The notes below the pieces were generated by a model. The model did not search any database. It was not told the origin of the DNA and was given only the letters and a program-made list of their open reading frames with translations. Positions 10,766 to 21,088 of a DNA stretch of 64,000 bases are shown here, piece by piece (position 1 is the stretch's first letter; the number at the start of each line of letters is the position of its first letter). The position numbers were made by a program, and so were the translations under genes. The stretch is from assembly GCA_036346255.1 (NCBI GenBank), contig CM070639.1:33758165-33822164 (forward strand). The letters run 5' to 3'. This stretch comes from Ampelocalamus luodianensis (Eukaryota > Streptophyta > Magnoliopsida > Poales > Poaceae).

Positions 10766-13465
10766 ATGTCCGACGTCGTCAATTTCAAAATTTACTACGT
10801 CCGAGGGACTATTATGGAGGATCCCGAGGGAATTGATTTGAGTTATTTCCACCATGGACGCGTCCCTACCAAGACCGAGCAACGTATATTGGTATTTGTG
10901 ATGCGGTGGTTGTTCCACACGTTCCAAGTGGACCGTGATGTCTATGATCTGACATTGAGTTGCCTCGCCCCCCGGGCAGGACAACCCACGTATTGGGAGT
11001 TAGTGCAACTAAAGGGAACAAATTCATGGCGGTCGTATGTACGCATGGCGAGGGAGAGGGGGTGGAAATTGGTCCTTCTGGTCCAGGCGTTTGCAAAATC
11101 CACTCCTGCATCTGCGTCAGAACAAGTAGGAGTTGCTGACACCGAGGAAGAAATAGGTGACTCCAGCGCGCCGCACACACTGGCAGAAGGGCAAGAGGTT
11201 GCTGATGTCGCCGAGTTACCTCGTTCAGTGAGACAGGCTAGTGGGCTTGCTGACGAGGGAGAGGAGCTGGAAGACCTGGTGGAAATGATGGAGCTCGAAG
11301 ACCAAGACTACATGGCATTGTCCGAAGATGAAGGTTCCGATGACGACGATGATGCGGACCAGCAGGCGGTTCCATCCGAGTGGAACACATACCAGTTCGA
11401 GAACCTCGTGGTCAACGAAGGCTCCCATGTACCATGGGAGTACGACCAGAGCGAGGTCAGACTAGGAGCTACGTACAAATGCAAGGAGGCCGTGCAAGAT
11501 GCGGTCAAATTCTGGGCATTGTCGGTTCGACGCACATTCACCGTCGTCAAGTCTACCCCAAGATGCTACGACGTGAAGTGCGGCATTGAGGGATGCCCTT
11601 GGCGCGTGCACGCTTTTCAGCCCAAGTGGGATACCTACTGGAAGTGCTCCATAGTGGTCCCTCACACATGCGTCGTCGCTGAGTCAGCGCAGTCCCACCG
11701 GAACTTGTCATCAGGCTTCATTGCCAATCTCATGTACGGTGAGATCGTGGACAACCTAGATTTCGAGCCACGATCCATCATTCGGGCCATTGAGGCAAGG
11801 TTCCAAAGACACTATCGCCTATGCCAAGGCTTGGAGGGCAAAACAAAGCATTGGAATCAAGGTTCCGACGCTCGAGGATTCCTACCACAACCTCCCGGGC
11901 AACTCCGAGTCATACAAGACAGAATCCCGCACTCATGTCGACATTCAAGACGCCACGCATCCGAAATAGCCTAATAAGAGGGTACTACAATGAGCATTCT
12001 TCGCGCTTGGTCCATGCATCAATGCATTCAAGACTGTCGCCCAATCTTGTGTATCGATGGCACATTCCCGATCGCGTGTACAAGGGCTGACATCGACCGC
12101 AATAGCGACGGACGGAAACAATCAAGTTCTTCCGTGGCATTCGCCGCTGAAAGCGAGAACACGATATGGGTCGTGGTTCTTGAAGAATGTGAGGATTTCA
12201 CAGCGTGACCGCCCCAACATATGCCTCATACATGACCGCACGCGGTCCGCAGGCAATAACACAGCTACAAATGAGGAGAGAACGCTCCATTTCCATGGCC
12301 GGATCTACAGAGCGGTGGTGCATGAGGCACTTGGGTGCAAACTTTTATAAGCAGTTCCGCAACAAGGACTTGATGAACATGTTCAAACGCGTGCAACCGT
12401 AACCAGCAAAGATAAGTTCGACACACTGGAAGATTCGACGACCGGACAAAACCCACGTAGGGAGGCATCGACACGGCCGCCCCAAGCACCGACCAGCCCC
12501 AAGCATTGCCACGGCTACCCACGACGCTCCTAGTGTCACGAGGAAGACTGGGCACAGTCAAAAGCTTCTCGATCGATTGAGCACGAGCCTAAGGAGAAGT
12601 GGTCGCCAGATTAGTGGGTGGTGCTCGACACGGTATCATGACAACCAACCTAGCCGAGGTCTACAACTGGTCATGCGCGCGCCAGTGCCTCCTTTGGTTG
12701 GTATTGTGGAGGCAATTCTCCGCGGTACCACAAACTACTTTGTTAACAGATGCAAGAATGCGTCGCTCACCATGACAAATGAGAGTACTCTACTCCGCCA
12801 TGATCACCGCATACATGGAGGAGAAGAGGAAGAAGGGTGAGATGCACCGGGCATTCAAGATGGACACGAGGGAGCTTCGCCGAGATAATGTGCAGGATAA
12901 AGGGCGCGCGGGACTAACCGCGAGAGGATCACCCATGAGTGCACGCTACGCCGCGATAGCCGCGTTTGCACTTGTAACAAGCCCCTTCTTCTGCATAGGC
13001 CCTGCTCCCATGTTATGGCCGCCTGTTCGACGGTGGCGCAAAGATCCCGGCCGCACTCTCTCACTATTTCACCAAGGAGGCGGTGATGCAAACATGGAGT
13101 GGAGAGATGTATGGTTACGCCGTTGTTGGCCATTTCACTGGCCATCCATCCTGGGAGCAACTAATGCGGGCCGCGACATTGGTAGGCTCAAGGAAAGGTT
13201 GGCGGCATGTGTACGACGAATCAGGAACGATATGGACGAGGCAGAAACCGGACGTCGCACGAAGAAGTGCTCCATTTGCAGGGAGTCTGACCACACCTTC
13301 AAGACATGCCCCACGCGAAATACTCAGGACCAAGGAGACATCGCAGATTCCGACGTCACCACGGGGACCTCGCCCGTGCCCCGACTAGAGGCATCCACAT
13401 GGGAGACGTTGACGCCGCGACCACGACAAAAATATTGTTATCAATGTTGTCAATTATCATTTTAG
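10766..13465 (+). pseudogene. MuDR/MURA-type transposase with SWIM finger
   Basis: The transposase would cut and rejoin the element ends in the nucleus. The ATG at 10766 opens MSDVVNFKIYYVRG. The intact first ~350 codons contain a basic N-terminal domain, an acidic Asp/Glu linker (about 11240-11370) and the Mutator DNA-binding region (KCKEAVQDAVKFWALS ... CGIEGCPWRVHA, about 11478-11610). After about 11810 the frame shifts. Later pieces are YAKAWRAKQSI and LEDSYHNLPG, CRPILCIDGTF (first catalytic Asp at about 12056), RPNICLIHDR (about 12206-12235), RWCMRHLGANFYKQF (about 12315-12360), the SWIM finger CTCNKPLLLHRPCSHV (12967-13021) and a CCHC knuckle CSICRESDHTFKTC (13268-13309). All parts of a MULE transposase are present in order but spread over three frames, so the gene as given cannot make a full protein. 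Length and domain order are normal for the family. Confidence 0.88.
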
Positions 13466-13520
13466 TTAAGTGTTATGACGCTCTTCCGCAAGTTCAGAAT
13501 ATCGAGTACGAATTCCGATC

Positions 13521-13926
13521 GAATGGCAATATCACTTATCTTCCTTTTACTTAATCGCTCATACCTCAAACTTCCTCGCTAAATTCTCCAAAATTAACCG
13601 TAGTAGAACAACATACGATGATGATAAAATGTTATTACAAGTCTAACAGATTTTGCATCGCTTAAAATTTATGAAAATCACAAACCGCCTAAGTGAAATA
13701 GGGAAAATAAGGGTTGGGGAATGGCAATATCACTTATCTTCCTTTTTCGAATCGCTCATACCTCAAATGTCCTCGCTAAATTCTCCAAAATTAACCGTAG
13801 TAGAACAACATACGGCGATGATAAAATGTTATTACGAGTCCAACAGATTTCGCATCGCTTAAAATGTATGAAAATCACAAACCGCCTAAGTGAAATAGGG
13901 AAAAATCAAAATCGGTTAGGGTTGGG
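13521..13926. repeat. 198-bp tandem duplication near the MULE right end
   Basis: Unit 1 (13521-13718) and unit 2 (13719 to about 13926) both start GAATGGCAATATCACTTATC and end near AAGTGAAATAGGGAAAA. They differ by few bases. The duplicate lies between the transposase gene end and the right inverted repeat. It creates two short overlapping reading frames that are not genes. Confidence 0.95.
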
Positions 13927-14050
13927 AATGAATCGCGCTTGAATCGCGATTCATTCTCGCCGCCTTCAATCGGCGATTCATTCCCGCAATCGCGGATGTA
14001 TGGGACAGGTTCCTGTCGCTAGTTGAACCGGCGACAGGAATGAATCGCCA

Positions 14051-14148
14051 GTTCAACTGGCGACAGAGGCACATTTTTGTAATTTTTTTAAACGGCTATT
14101 TATTTTTGTAAATATCTTTAAAAATAATATTATTTTTTAAAAAAATTC
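14051..14148 (-). repeat. Right terminal inverted repeat of the MULE
   Basis: Reverse complement of 5066-5162. Ends AAAAAAATTC directly before the 10-bp flanking repeat. Subterminal GCGACAGG/CCTGTCGC hairpin motifs lie just inside at about 14010-14050. Confidence 0.9.
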
Positions 14149-14158
14149 CTCGTTCGAG
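14149..14158. repeat. Right target-site duplication of the MULE
   Basis: CTCGTTCGAG, identical to 5056-5065 and in the same orientation. Confidence 0.85.
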
Positions 14159-15230
14159 AAACTAATAATTGTCAGATATTTTGTGGCGAGCCACCGCAGT
14201 GTGGCATGTCCTTTGGCGCACTTAGACACCACCTCAACAGGCAGTGGTGTTGCATAGCTATCATCACACTAAAAGGAATCTTTCTTTGACTTGCCACCCA
14301 GTCACCCACCATTGGACAAGGGATATATCACAAGGATCCTTGGGAACTTGCCCTGCATTTTGGATTTGACATATGTTGTGACAAGGCCTCCTTTCGCTTG
14401 AACAAGTCACTCTTTGACTTTGCAAGTAAAAGCTAAGATGATCAACTCCTTTTGGCGTTATCCAAAACGATTTTGTGAGTTGGAGAAGACACAAAGATGC
14501 CTTGTACGTGCCATCCCGTTGGTATTCCAGTAATGATAAAACTGGGGAGATCATCCTCTGCCATTCGTTGTGATGTCAGTTGTTGGACCTGTTTAATTGG
14601 ACAGCGAGATAACTAAGGACCATACGCCGGCATTTGCTTATGTAGTGCTTGTTTGGTCATTCAAATAGCAACGCATAGGGAGAAAGGTATTGATTATCTG
14701 TTATCGTCATCTTAAGGTTGTGATTGTTAAGATTTGCAATATACTACATCCACTGGCAATGAGATGTCGTTTTAGACGCTGTGCAGTCAAACTTTTAACT
14801 TTAACTACTAGTATTAGCTAAAAGACGTATTTTTGTAGGTTGTATATTCCCCGCGGCACACTTTCCACTGTTTCTACACTAAAAAAAGCTGTAGCATATT
14901 TGGTCCCAGGCTTGAACATATTTATGCCCGCCCAAGGATTGATGCACCTAGAAATTATGGATCAATCTTTTATTTAACGGTCATGGCCTCATGGGGCAGT
15001 CTTACTTTTGCATAAGATCTGTATTGCCAATCTCACGAGCAATTCAGTTCTTGAAAGTATTTTAAGTTCGCTTATAATTCACTTGAAAAGAACTATATGT
15101 ATATCAGGCCCAATTCGCTTAGTCCTTTTACTTCCATCGGTGTGAATCTTGCTTCAACTTGTTGGCTTGGGCTGCCAACTTTGCATGGATAACCTTTCGA
15201 AAATTCCCAAGTGATAAGTCTTAATAGTTG
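14159..15230. other. Spacer between the MULE and the Tat element
   Basis: No gene is recognised. A minus-strand frame at 14264-14554 has no family signature. The 5 bp AGTTG at 15226-15230 are the left target duplication of the Tat gypsy element and match 45464-45468. The sequence therefore originally continued at 45469. Confidence 0.6.
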
Positions 15231-15976
15231 TGTCGGTGTTTTAGAACCGATCTTACGTAAAGATTGTTTGATTCGGGGGGTCTCCCCAATTGATCACGCA
15301 GACGAAGAAGACACAGGGATTTTTATACAGGTTCGGGCCTTCTCCGGTGAGAATAACAACCCTACTCCTGTGTATCTTGTATTTGCTCTTTGGATTACAA
15401 TCGAATAAATATTTCCCTAACTGTTCTCCAAAGAAGGCTCTATTTCTTCTTTGCCCAAAAGCCCTCTCCTTCTATCTCTAATAGATACCTATTTATACTA
15501 AACAATAGTGGACGTTGTCCTTCCAGGCTAATTAGTCGCTCATTATTATGTAATAATGAGAGTAATTACCGGAGTAGTAACCTCCCATGTCACAATCGCC
15601 ACAATCGGAGATAGTGGGAATTATCTACGCTATGTCGAGATAATCGCGTATTTTGACCGCTAGATTCTCACCGCTTAATGGGCCATCAAACGGGTGGGTC
15701 CAAGAAGTCGTGAGGAACCCAGCAGTGCCCCGATCATAGAAAAACTTACGACCGCACATACCGTAACGATTATACCATAGTCGTAGAAGAGCTTACGACT
15801 AGGTAGTAGTCGAACGATTATACCATGGTCGAGAAGAGCTTACGACTGTGGGGTAGTCGTAGGGCAGCCTACGACTTCCCGACTAGTTCTTCCTTTTGAT
15901 ATTTAAGGGTATGTCTTATGACATCATATTTCTTGATTATGGAGTAAATAAATGAGGATTATTTAGATCCTCGTCA
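15231..15976 (-). repeat. 3' LTR of the Tat element
   Basis: 746 bp, reading TGACGAGGATC... to ...AACACCGACA on the minus strand. It contains hairpin repeats of the type GTCGTAGAAGAGCTTACGAC at about 15735-15862. It has about one repeat unit fewer than the LTR at 44660-45463. Confidence 0.95.
15735..15862. repeat. GTCGTA/TACGAC hairpin repeats in the 3' LTR
   Basis: Units pair GTCGTA with TACGAC across a short AG-rich loop and are separated by AACGATTATACCAT. The same unit appears at 45165-45357 and within the antisense gene at 17454-17645 and 19040-19143. Confidence 0.9.
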
Positions 15977-15991
15977 TCTAGCCCCTGACTT
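15977..15991 (-). other. Polypurine tract of the Tat element
   Basis: On the minus strand AAGTCAGGGGCTAGA lies directly against the LTR start TGACGAGG, where the plus-strand primer of a gypsy element is expected. It is a short tract with one interrupting CT. Confidence 0.65.
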
Positions 15992-17453
15992 CAAGTGAAA
16001 ATAACTTACTTGAGTGAAGGGTCGAGACGATCCTTTGACCACTAAGGGTCGTTAGGAAAACGTTGAAGGAAGAACTCTTCAACCCTTGTTTCTCTCGACC
16101 AGAATATGCTTGATCGAGGTAATTGGTTTAAGGTTGTCACGACTACGAGATGTCTTACGACTCGAAGCCGTCAGAGCCTTAAACCGAAATAAGGTTTTCC
16201 GGTTGGTTTTTCACTTGACCCGGAGTCAAGATGGTAATTTCACTTGAGGTGTGAAAAGGTGTCTTGAGACTTTCCATAGGCGTAAAAAGCACGTCCGCTG
16301 AAGCGATTCCAAGCGGTGGCGATCGTTGGGATTACGCGACGCTTCATCTCAATCGTGCGGTTATAAACGGCCGCAGGGAAGAACTTAGGTTCTTACCTTT
16401 ACCCTTGATCTATTGCTTTCTTGTTTCTTCCGCCGGTGACTCGTACATTTTCTTGAAGCTTTCCCAACCTTAAATCCTCTCGTTCTTGAGAGAAAAAATG
16501 GCGTGATTGTCTCACGAATGGGCCGAGTCGGAGATGGACGATGCAAAATGATCGCTTTGGTCGCCACGAGAAGATCCCGAGGGTCTTCGTGACTTGGATT
16601 GCGCGAATGGGCGATTAGCCTTCGGGAGAGGTAGGCCAAATTCCGCCTTCCAAGCTTCATCGTGAGTGTGGCCTTCGATTGCTCGCTCACCTTTCTCATG
16701 CTCGTGCTCGAGCACTTCAGGTGAAATTAGTGAACCTTGGTCCTAATTCCATCACGATGTTAAGTGTATTCGTGTACTTGTGTGAGGCCTACCTAGGATT
16801 CCGCGACCTCGAGCTGTTCCAGTATTATTATGGAATGGCTCGCCAAGCCAGGATCGCTAGTAGTCGCGGGTCCAAGCTCCATGACAACAAGTCGAAGGAG
16901 TATATTCAGATGTTTACCTGGTCGTCCTGGCCGGGTTGGAAGAAGAGGTGGTTCTACTGGGAGGTTACCCAGGAAGATAGCCTCTCGTTCGTTGGACAGG
17001 CCGCCGAGCGATCTTCTTCCTGGGACTCGACTCCCAGTAATCTCGACCGGATAGCCTCCTATATTCAAGCTATCAAAGACTTGAAGTCGGAGGGGCTCAC
17101 CGGTTGGCACGTGCTGAAGGACTTCATCATGCGCCGGATTAGTCCTTTGAAGACAAGGGTCCCTCCCATGTGGAGGTACTCAGGAAAGGACGACCCAACT
17201 AGGGACTACAAGGACGGTGAGTAGAAAGACTTACTCTTTTGGTTTTATCCTTGGTTAACCCTGATTTAGTCTGTTTAATCGTATTGTCCATATTGCCAGA
17301 TCTTTCGCAGCGAGGTTGACCTTGCGTGTCCGCTCATCTGCGAGAAGCATCCGCCGAATATGGCGGCCCCTCAAATCCTCGCGGTTTTGACCACAGAGGA
17401 GAAAGAAAGGCGCCTAAAGGTAATCAAACGACTCTGCCTTTAGGTGTTTTATT

Positions 17454-17645
17454 GTCGTAGAATAGTATACAACTAGCTAATTTGTCGCAGAAAAACTTAC
17501 GACTGGGTACTGATCGTAGAAAAACTTACGACCGGATGTAATCGTAGAATAACTTACGATTAGACAATGTCGTAGAAAAACTTACGACTTAACGTAATCT
17601 TAGAATGACTTACGATTAGATAAAGTCGTAGAAATACTTATAATT
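17454..17645. repeat. Hairpin repeats in an intron of the antisense gene
   Basis: About six degenerate units of the form TCGTAGAAAAACTTACGAC, spaced roughly 30 bp. They match the LTR hairpin units. Confidence 0.9.
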
Positions 17646-19039
17646 TTTGAGCTGACCATACAGACTACTTTTCTCCTTCTTCAACAGAAAGTTGGCATGG
17701 AGAACCGCCGAGACGACGAGGAAGTCGAGCTGGTGGTTGTAGGGCGACTACGCAGACGGAGTTAGCGAAGTCCCCTCCATCTAAGAAGCGCCGACTGGCA
17801 AAAGTCGGCCACAAGGGCGGTTCGAGTTCTGCTCCTCCTGCTCCTTTTTCTAAGTTTGCCGCAGATATAGCCGCGGCAAGAAAGAGAGCAGAAGAAGAGG
17901 CTCTTGCCCTTAAGCGCAAGGTCCCCAAAGTTAAGGTACCTTTCTACTACGATGACAAGTCCTTCGCGATTTACGCTTCGCGGCTTTGTAAGACAGCTAG
18001 AAAAAGAGAACTGGAAGGAGTTCATGTCTTTGTGAAGGAAACCGCTGCCGGTGGAATCTGCCGTGGAAGCAAGATTCTCGTGGTGGTCGAGACCGATCTC
18101 GTCCACCCGAAGTCGGGAGGAGATGACTCTGTTCTCGAGTGCATCTCAACCAATGGTGGTTGAGAAGAAGTCGAAGAAATCTTAGTTGGGAAGGTTGCTC
18201 CCAAATTTCGGTTAGGTCCAATACGAGAGGCATGTAAAATAAAACACATAAGTGTAATGACTACTTATCGCTTTATTTGTTGACTTATTGTTGCGCTTTG
18301 CGACTCTCGGCCGCCTTCACTGTGGAACTCTCATAGAGGATCTCGCATCGCCCCTTCAACCGAAGGGTGCGACAACGACGATGAGTCAAGATCTAGCTAT
18401 CGCCCCCGCCGCAGAAGAGGCCGCAGCTTCTACGGGTCGCCACGGAAGGCCAATGATGTGGAAGTCGCCACGACATCCGAGCCGTCGTGAGAGACCGTGA
18501 TGGAGGCCACACAAGCCTCGAGGAGGCATCGAGACGCGACGGCCGGCGAGAGCGCCGACCGCCGTGCCAGCAAGGAGGTCGTTGAGGATGTTCCTCCAGC
18601 CTCCGGTGGAGTTCACGCCACGCAGTCGAGGAAGAGGAGTATTTCAACTTTGCTCGACTTCTTTGGCCTCGACTCCATCGTAGGATCTTCCGCCTACCGC
18701 TCCGCGATCGAGTTCCCACTCCGATAGCATTGTCAATTGCGGAGACGTATTTGACAATGAACGACTTGAAGGGGTATGGTGGAAGCGGGTCGAGGAGATG
18801 GATGAGTTGAAGGATCCATCACGAATAGTCTCCATGTTTGCTTGGTCAACCATGAACGTAAGTATTTATCGATACTCACTTAGGGTTTTATCTCTTTATC
18901 TTATCGTTTCTCTTTTCGAGAGCCGTTGAGCAAGTCGCTACGATTTGCGAGTACAATCGCAACTTGTCAAGCTCCGACAAGAAAATGCAACACTCGCGAA
19001 CAAGCGAGAGAGGTGGTGAGTGACACTCGTAACCGGTTG

Positions 19040-19143
19040 TCGAGAAAAGCTACGACTTATACTAGTCGTAGAAAAACTTACGACTAGGGGGTGGTCGTAG
19101 AATAACTTACGACTACCCATTGGTCATAGAAATGCTTATGACC
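19040..19143. repeat. Second hairpin-repeat cluster in the antisense gene
   Basis: Four degenerate units, such as GTCGTAGAAAAACTTACGAC, GTCGTAGAATAACTTACGAC and GTCATAGAAATGCTTATGAC. The last shows compensating changes in both arms that keep the pairing. Confidence 0.88.
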
Positions 19144-20145
19144 ACTTGTTTTCATGTCTGTTCTTTTATCTTTACAGGTTTAAGAGCGACGAAAAGACCT
19201 TGGCTGATTCGCTTGACTTTGAAAAAGCCGAGTCAAAGAAGCTAAGGGACAAAGTCACTGACCTCCTGAAGAAGCTTCAGGAGGCTAACTCTGCAGCTAA
19301 ACAGTTGCAGGAAAAAATAAATAGTACGTATTACTACGACTGCTTCTGATCTTGGTTTCTGCATCCCTTTGCTTTTTGACCTCTTATTCTTTTGTTGAAA
19401 CAGAAGTCGAAAATAAGACCCTTCAGTCCAAAATGGGGGCTCTCCGGACTGAGGTTAATGAGAAGACCTCCGTTGTCCGCGAAATCTCCCGGATCGCGAA
19501 GGAGAAAGACCAAGAGATTGAGAACTTGGGTTCTCAATTAGCTGGTAAGTAGAACTTTTACCTGCTATTTATTCATTCTATCTTCTCATAGAATCGTTTT
19601 TCTTATTCAACTCGCCTTATCGCACCAATTGATCAAATAAAGCGACTCCATGAGGCTTCGACTTATTCCCAGGAGGAGACAAAATCAATGAAGATCAATC
19701 TTCAAGATAATATCTCACTTCTGAATAATGTACTCGATAGGCTTCGTGCCGGGAGGGTTGTTCCTCGTGACGACACGATGGCCGCCCATACGAGTGCCAT
19801 TGGGGAACAACTCGGTACTCTGAACGAGATGATATCTACTCTGAAGGCCAATCAGAACGATTCAATAAGGGAAGCGGTCAAAGGAGCTGTGAGTTTTTTT
19901 TAGCAAAACTCAAGGCCCGCGATCCTAACCATAATCTTCATTCTTTTGAAGCCGTCTTCGATCGCACCAATCAAGCCGAGAAGTCGATCAAGAGATGCGA
20001 TCGGTTGGCGAAGGTCGCGGAGGAGATGCAGATAGAATCTCCTAGACAGAGTAGTCTTGTAATATATTCTTGTATAGACAAGTCTTTTTTGGTGGTGACG
20101 CCTAAATATATGATCATTTTTCCTGCAAATTATCTTGTAGAGTAA

Positions 20146-21088
20146 ATAGTAACTCGTAAGATAAAAGAAGAAATAGTTAGACCAGATATGAGCGATTCCT
20201 CCTTCCTTCCGTATCTTTCCGCGAATCATCTCATAGAGTAGTTAGTAACTCGTGAGGATGATATCTTTAGAAAAATTTAGACTAAGAAATGAAGTCATGT
20301 TTATAACTTTATCCTAGTTCTGCTACTTACTTAGTTTATTTTTAATAAACTAGGTAAGTAGTAAAGAAAGGGTTCTCAAAAAACAGAGGTTTGTTCGTCT
20401 TAGAGTTGTCAAACATCGACTTGTTTGCACTAGTCGAAAGAGTAGAAACAGATCGACGCTAGGAAGTTCCTCTAGTGGGCGGGACCACGCGAGAGAAAAA
20501 AGGCTTCGACTAGGTGATGTTACCATCTCGACCTGATTAATTAACTCGATAATGACAACTAGAGCGAAACAAGCTTCGAGTACCTTAAGGATTCATTCGC
20601 TACATTCATCTTTAGGACTTAGTTGTTCGGCAAGAAAAGTAGGAAACCGAACGACATTAGAAGTTCCGTCTAGTGGGCGTAACCACGCAAACAGAGAGAC
20701 TTCGACTAAGTGTGTTTCTTCCTTCGACCAGTAAAACTAATCAAGTTATTTGAAAAGGTAGCCGAATGCATCTCAAAGAAAAGGTTACTCTTCTTAGTTT
20801 ATTTTTCGAAATAAGCTAAGGTGATATGAATTCGCTTAACAACTTTCGACCATTTTTTTCTGAACTCAATAAGCTTTGTATTGATTGTTTAAGAACGAAG
20901 CGATATTAGGAAGCTCCTTCCAGCGGGTAGAACCACATGCAGAGAGGAGAGACTTCGACTAAATGCATCGTCCTTTTGCTAACCATTGTACAGGAAGGAT
21001 GAAAAAAATGGTCGAAAGAATAAAAGCGAGATTCAAAATAGACAAAAAAGATAGGGAGAACCTGTTGCTTTATTGCCGTTGAAGTTTG
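20146..21088. repeat. Spacer between convergent genes with degenerate ~240-bp repeats
   Basis: Three diverged copies centre on 20470-20515, 20660-20712 and 20910-20965. Each contains AGGAAGTTCC-like sequence, CTAGTGGGCGNNACCACGC and GAGACTTCGACTA. The antisense gene ends on the left and pol ends on the right, so the two transcripts converge here. No coding frame is supported. Confidence 0.7.

Larger units (their letters stand above)
5066..14148 (+). mobile_element. Mutator-like element (MULE) with three genes
   Basis: A 9,083-bp unit starts GAATTTTTTT and ends AAAAAAATTC, with ~97-bp inverted ends and a 10-bp flanking repeat. It contains, all on the plus strand, a plant mobile domain gene (6128-8771), a GRF-type zinc-finger/coiled-coil gene (9368-10171) and a MuDR-type transposase gene (10766-13465). 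Each has canonical GT-AG introns or an upstream intron but is interrupted by one-base frameshifts. The ends and the transposase family agree with a MULE. Subterminal CTGTCGC/GCGACAG motifs occur at both ends and again between genes at about 10378-10480. Either this is a decayed autonomous element or some frameshifts are sequence errors. Confidence 0.9.
16498..20145 (+). pseudogene. Antisense multi-exon gene of the Tat element (Transposase_28-like, coiled coil)
   Basis: Runs opposite to gag-pol. The likely ATG is at 16498. Pieces in order are a region with EWAESEMDD; PSFIVSVAFDCSLTFLMLVL in another frame; LVNLGPNSITMLSVFVYLCE with AYLGF (about 16720-16800), which is the conserved core of the 'putative gypsy type transposon' domain; WPGWKKRWFYW; then LKTRVPPMW to a splice donor at about 17217. 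A second exon (about 17300-17420) reads IFRSEVDLACPLICEKHPPN. Later exons (19180-19325, 19405-19543, 19641-20145) are heptad-rich coiled coils. Introns at about 17421-17680 and 19016-19178 hold the hairpin repeat also found in the LTRs. Frameshifts occur, one in a T8 run at about 19893. The function of such antisense proteins is not known. Promoter is likely in or near the 3' LTR. Confidence 0.7.
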
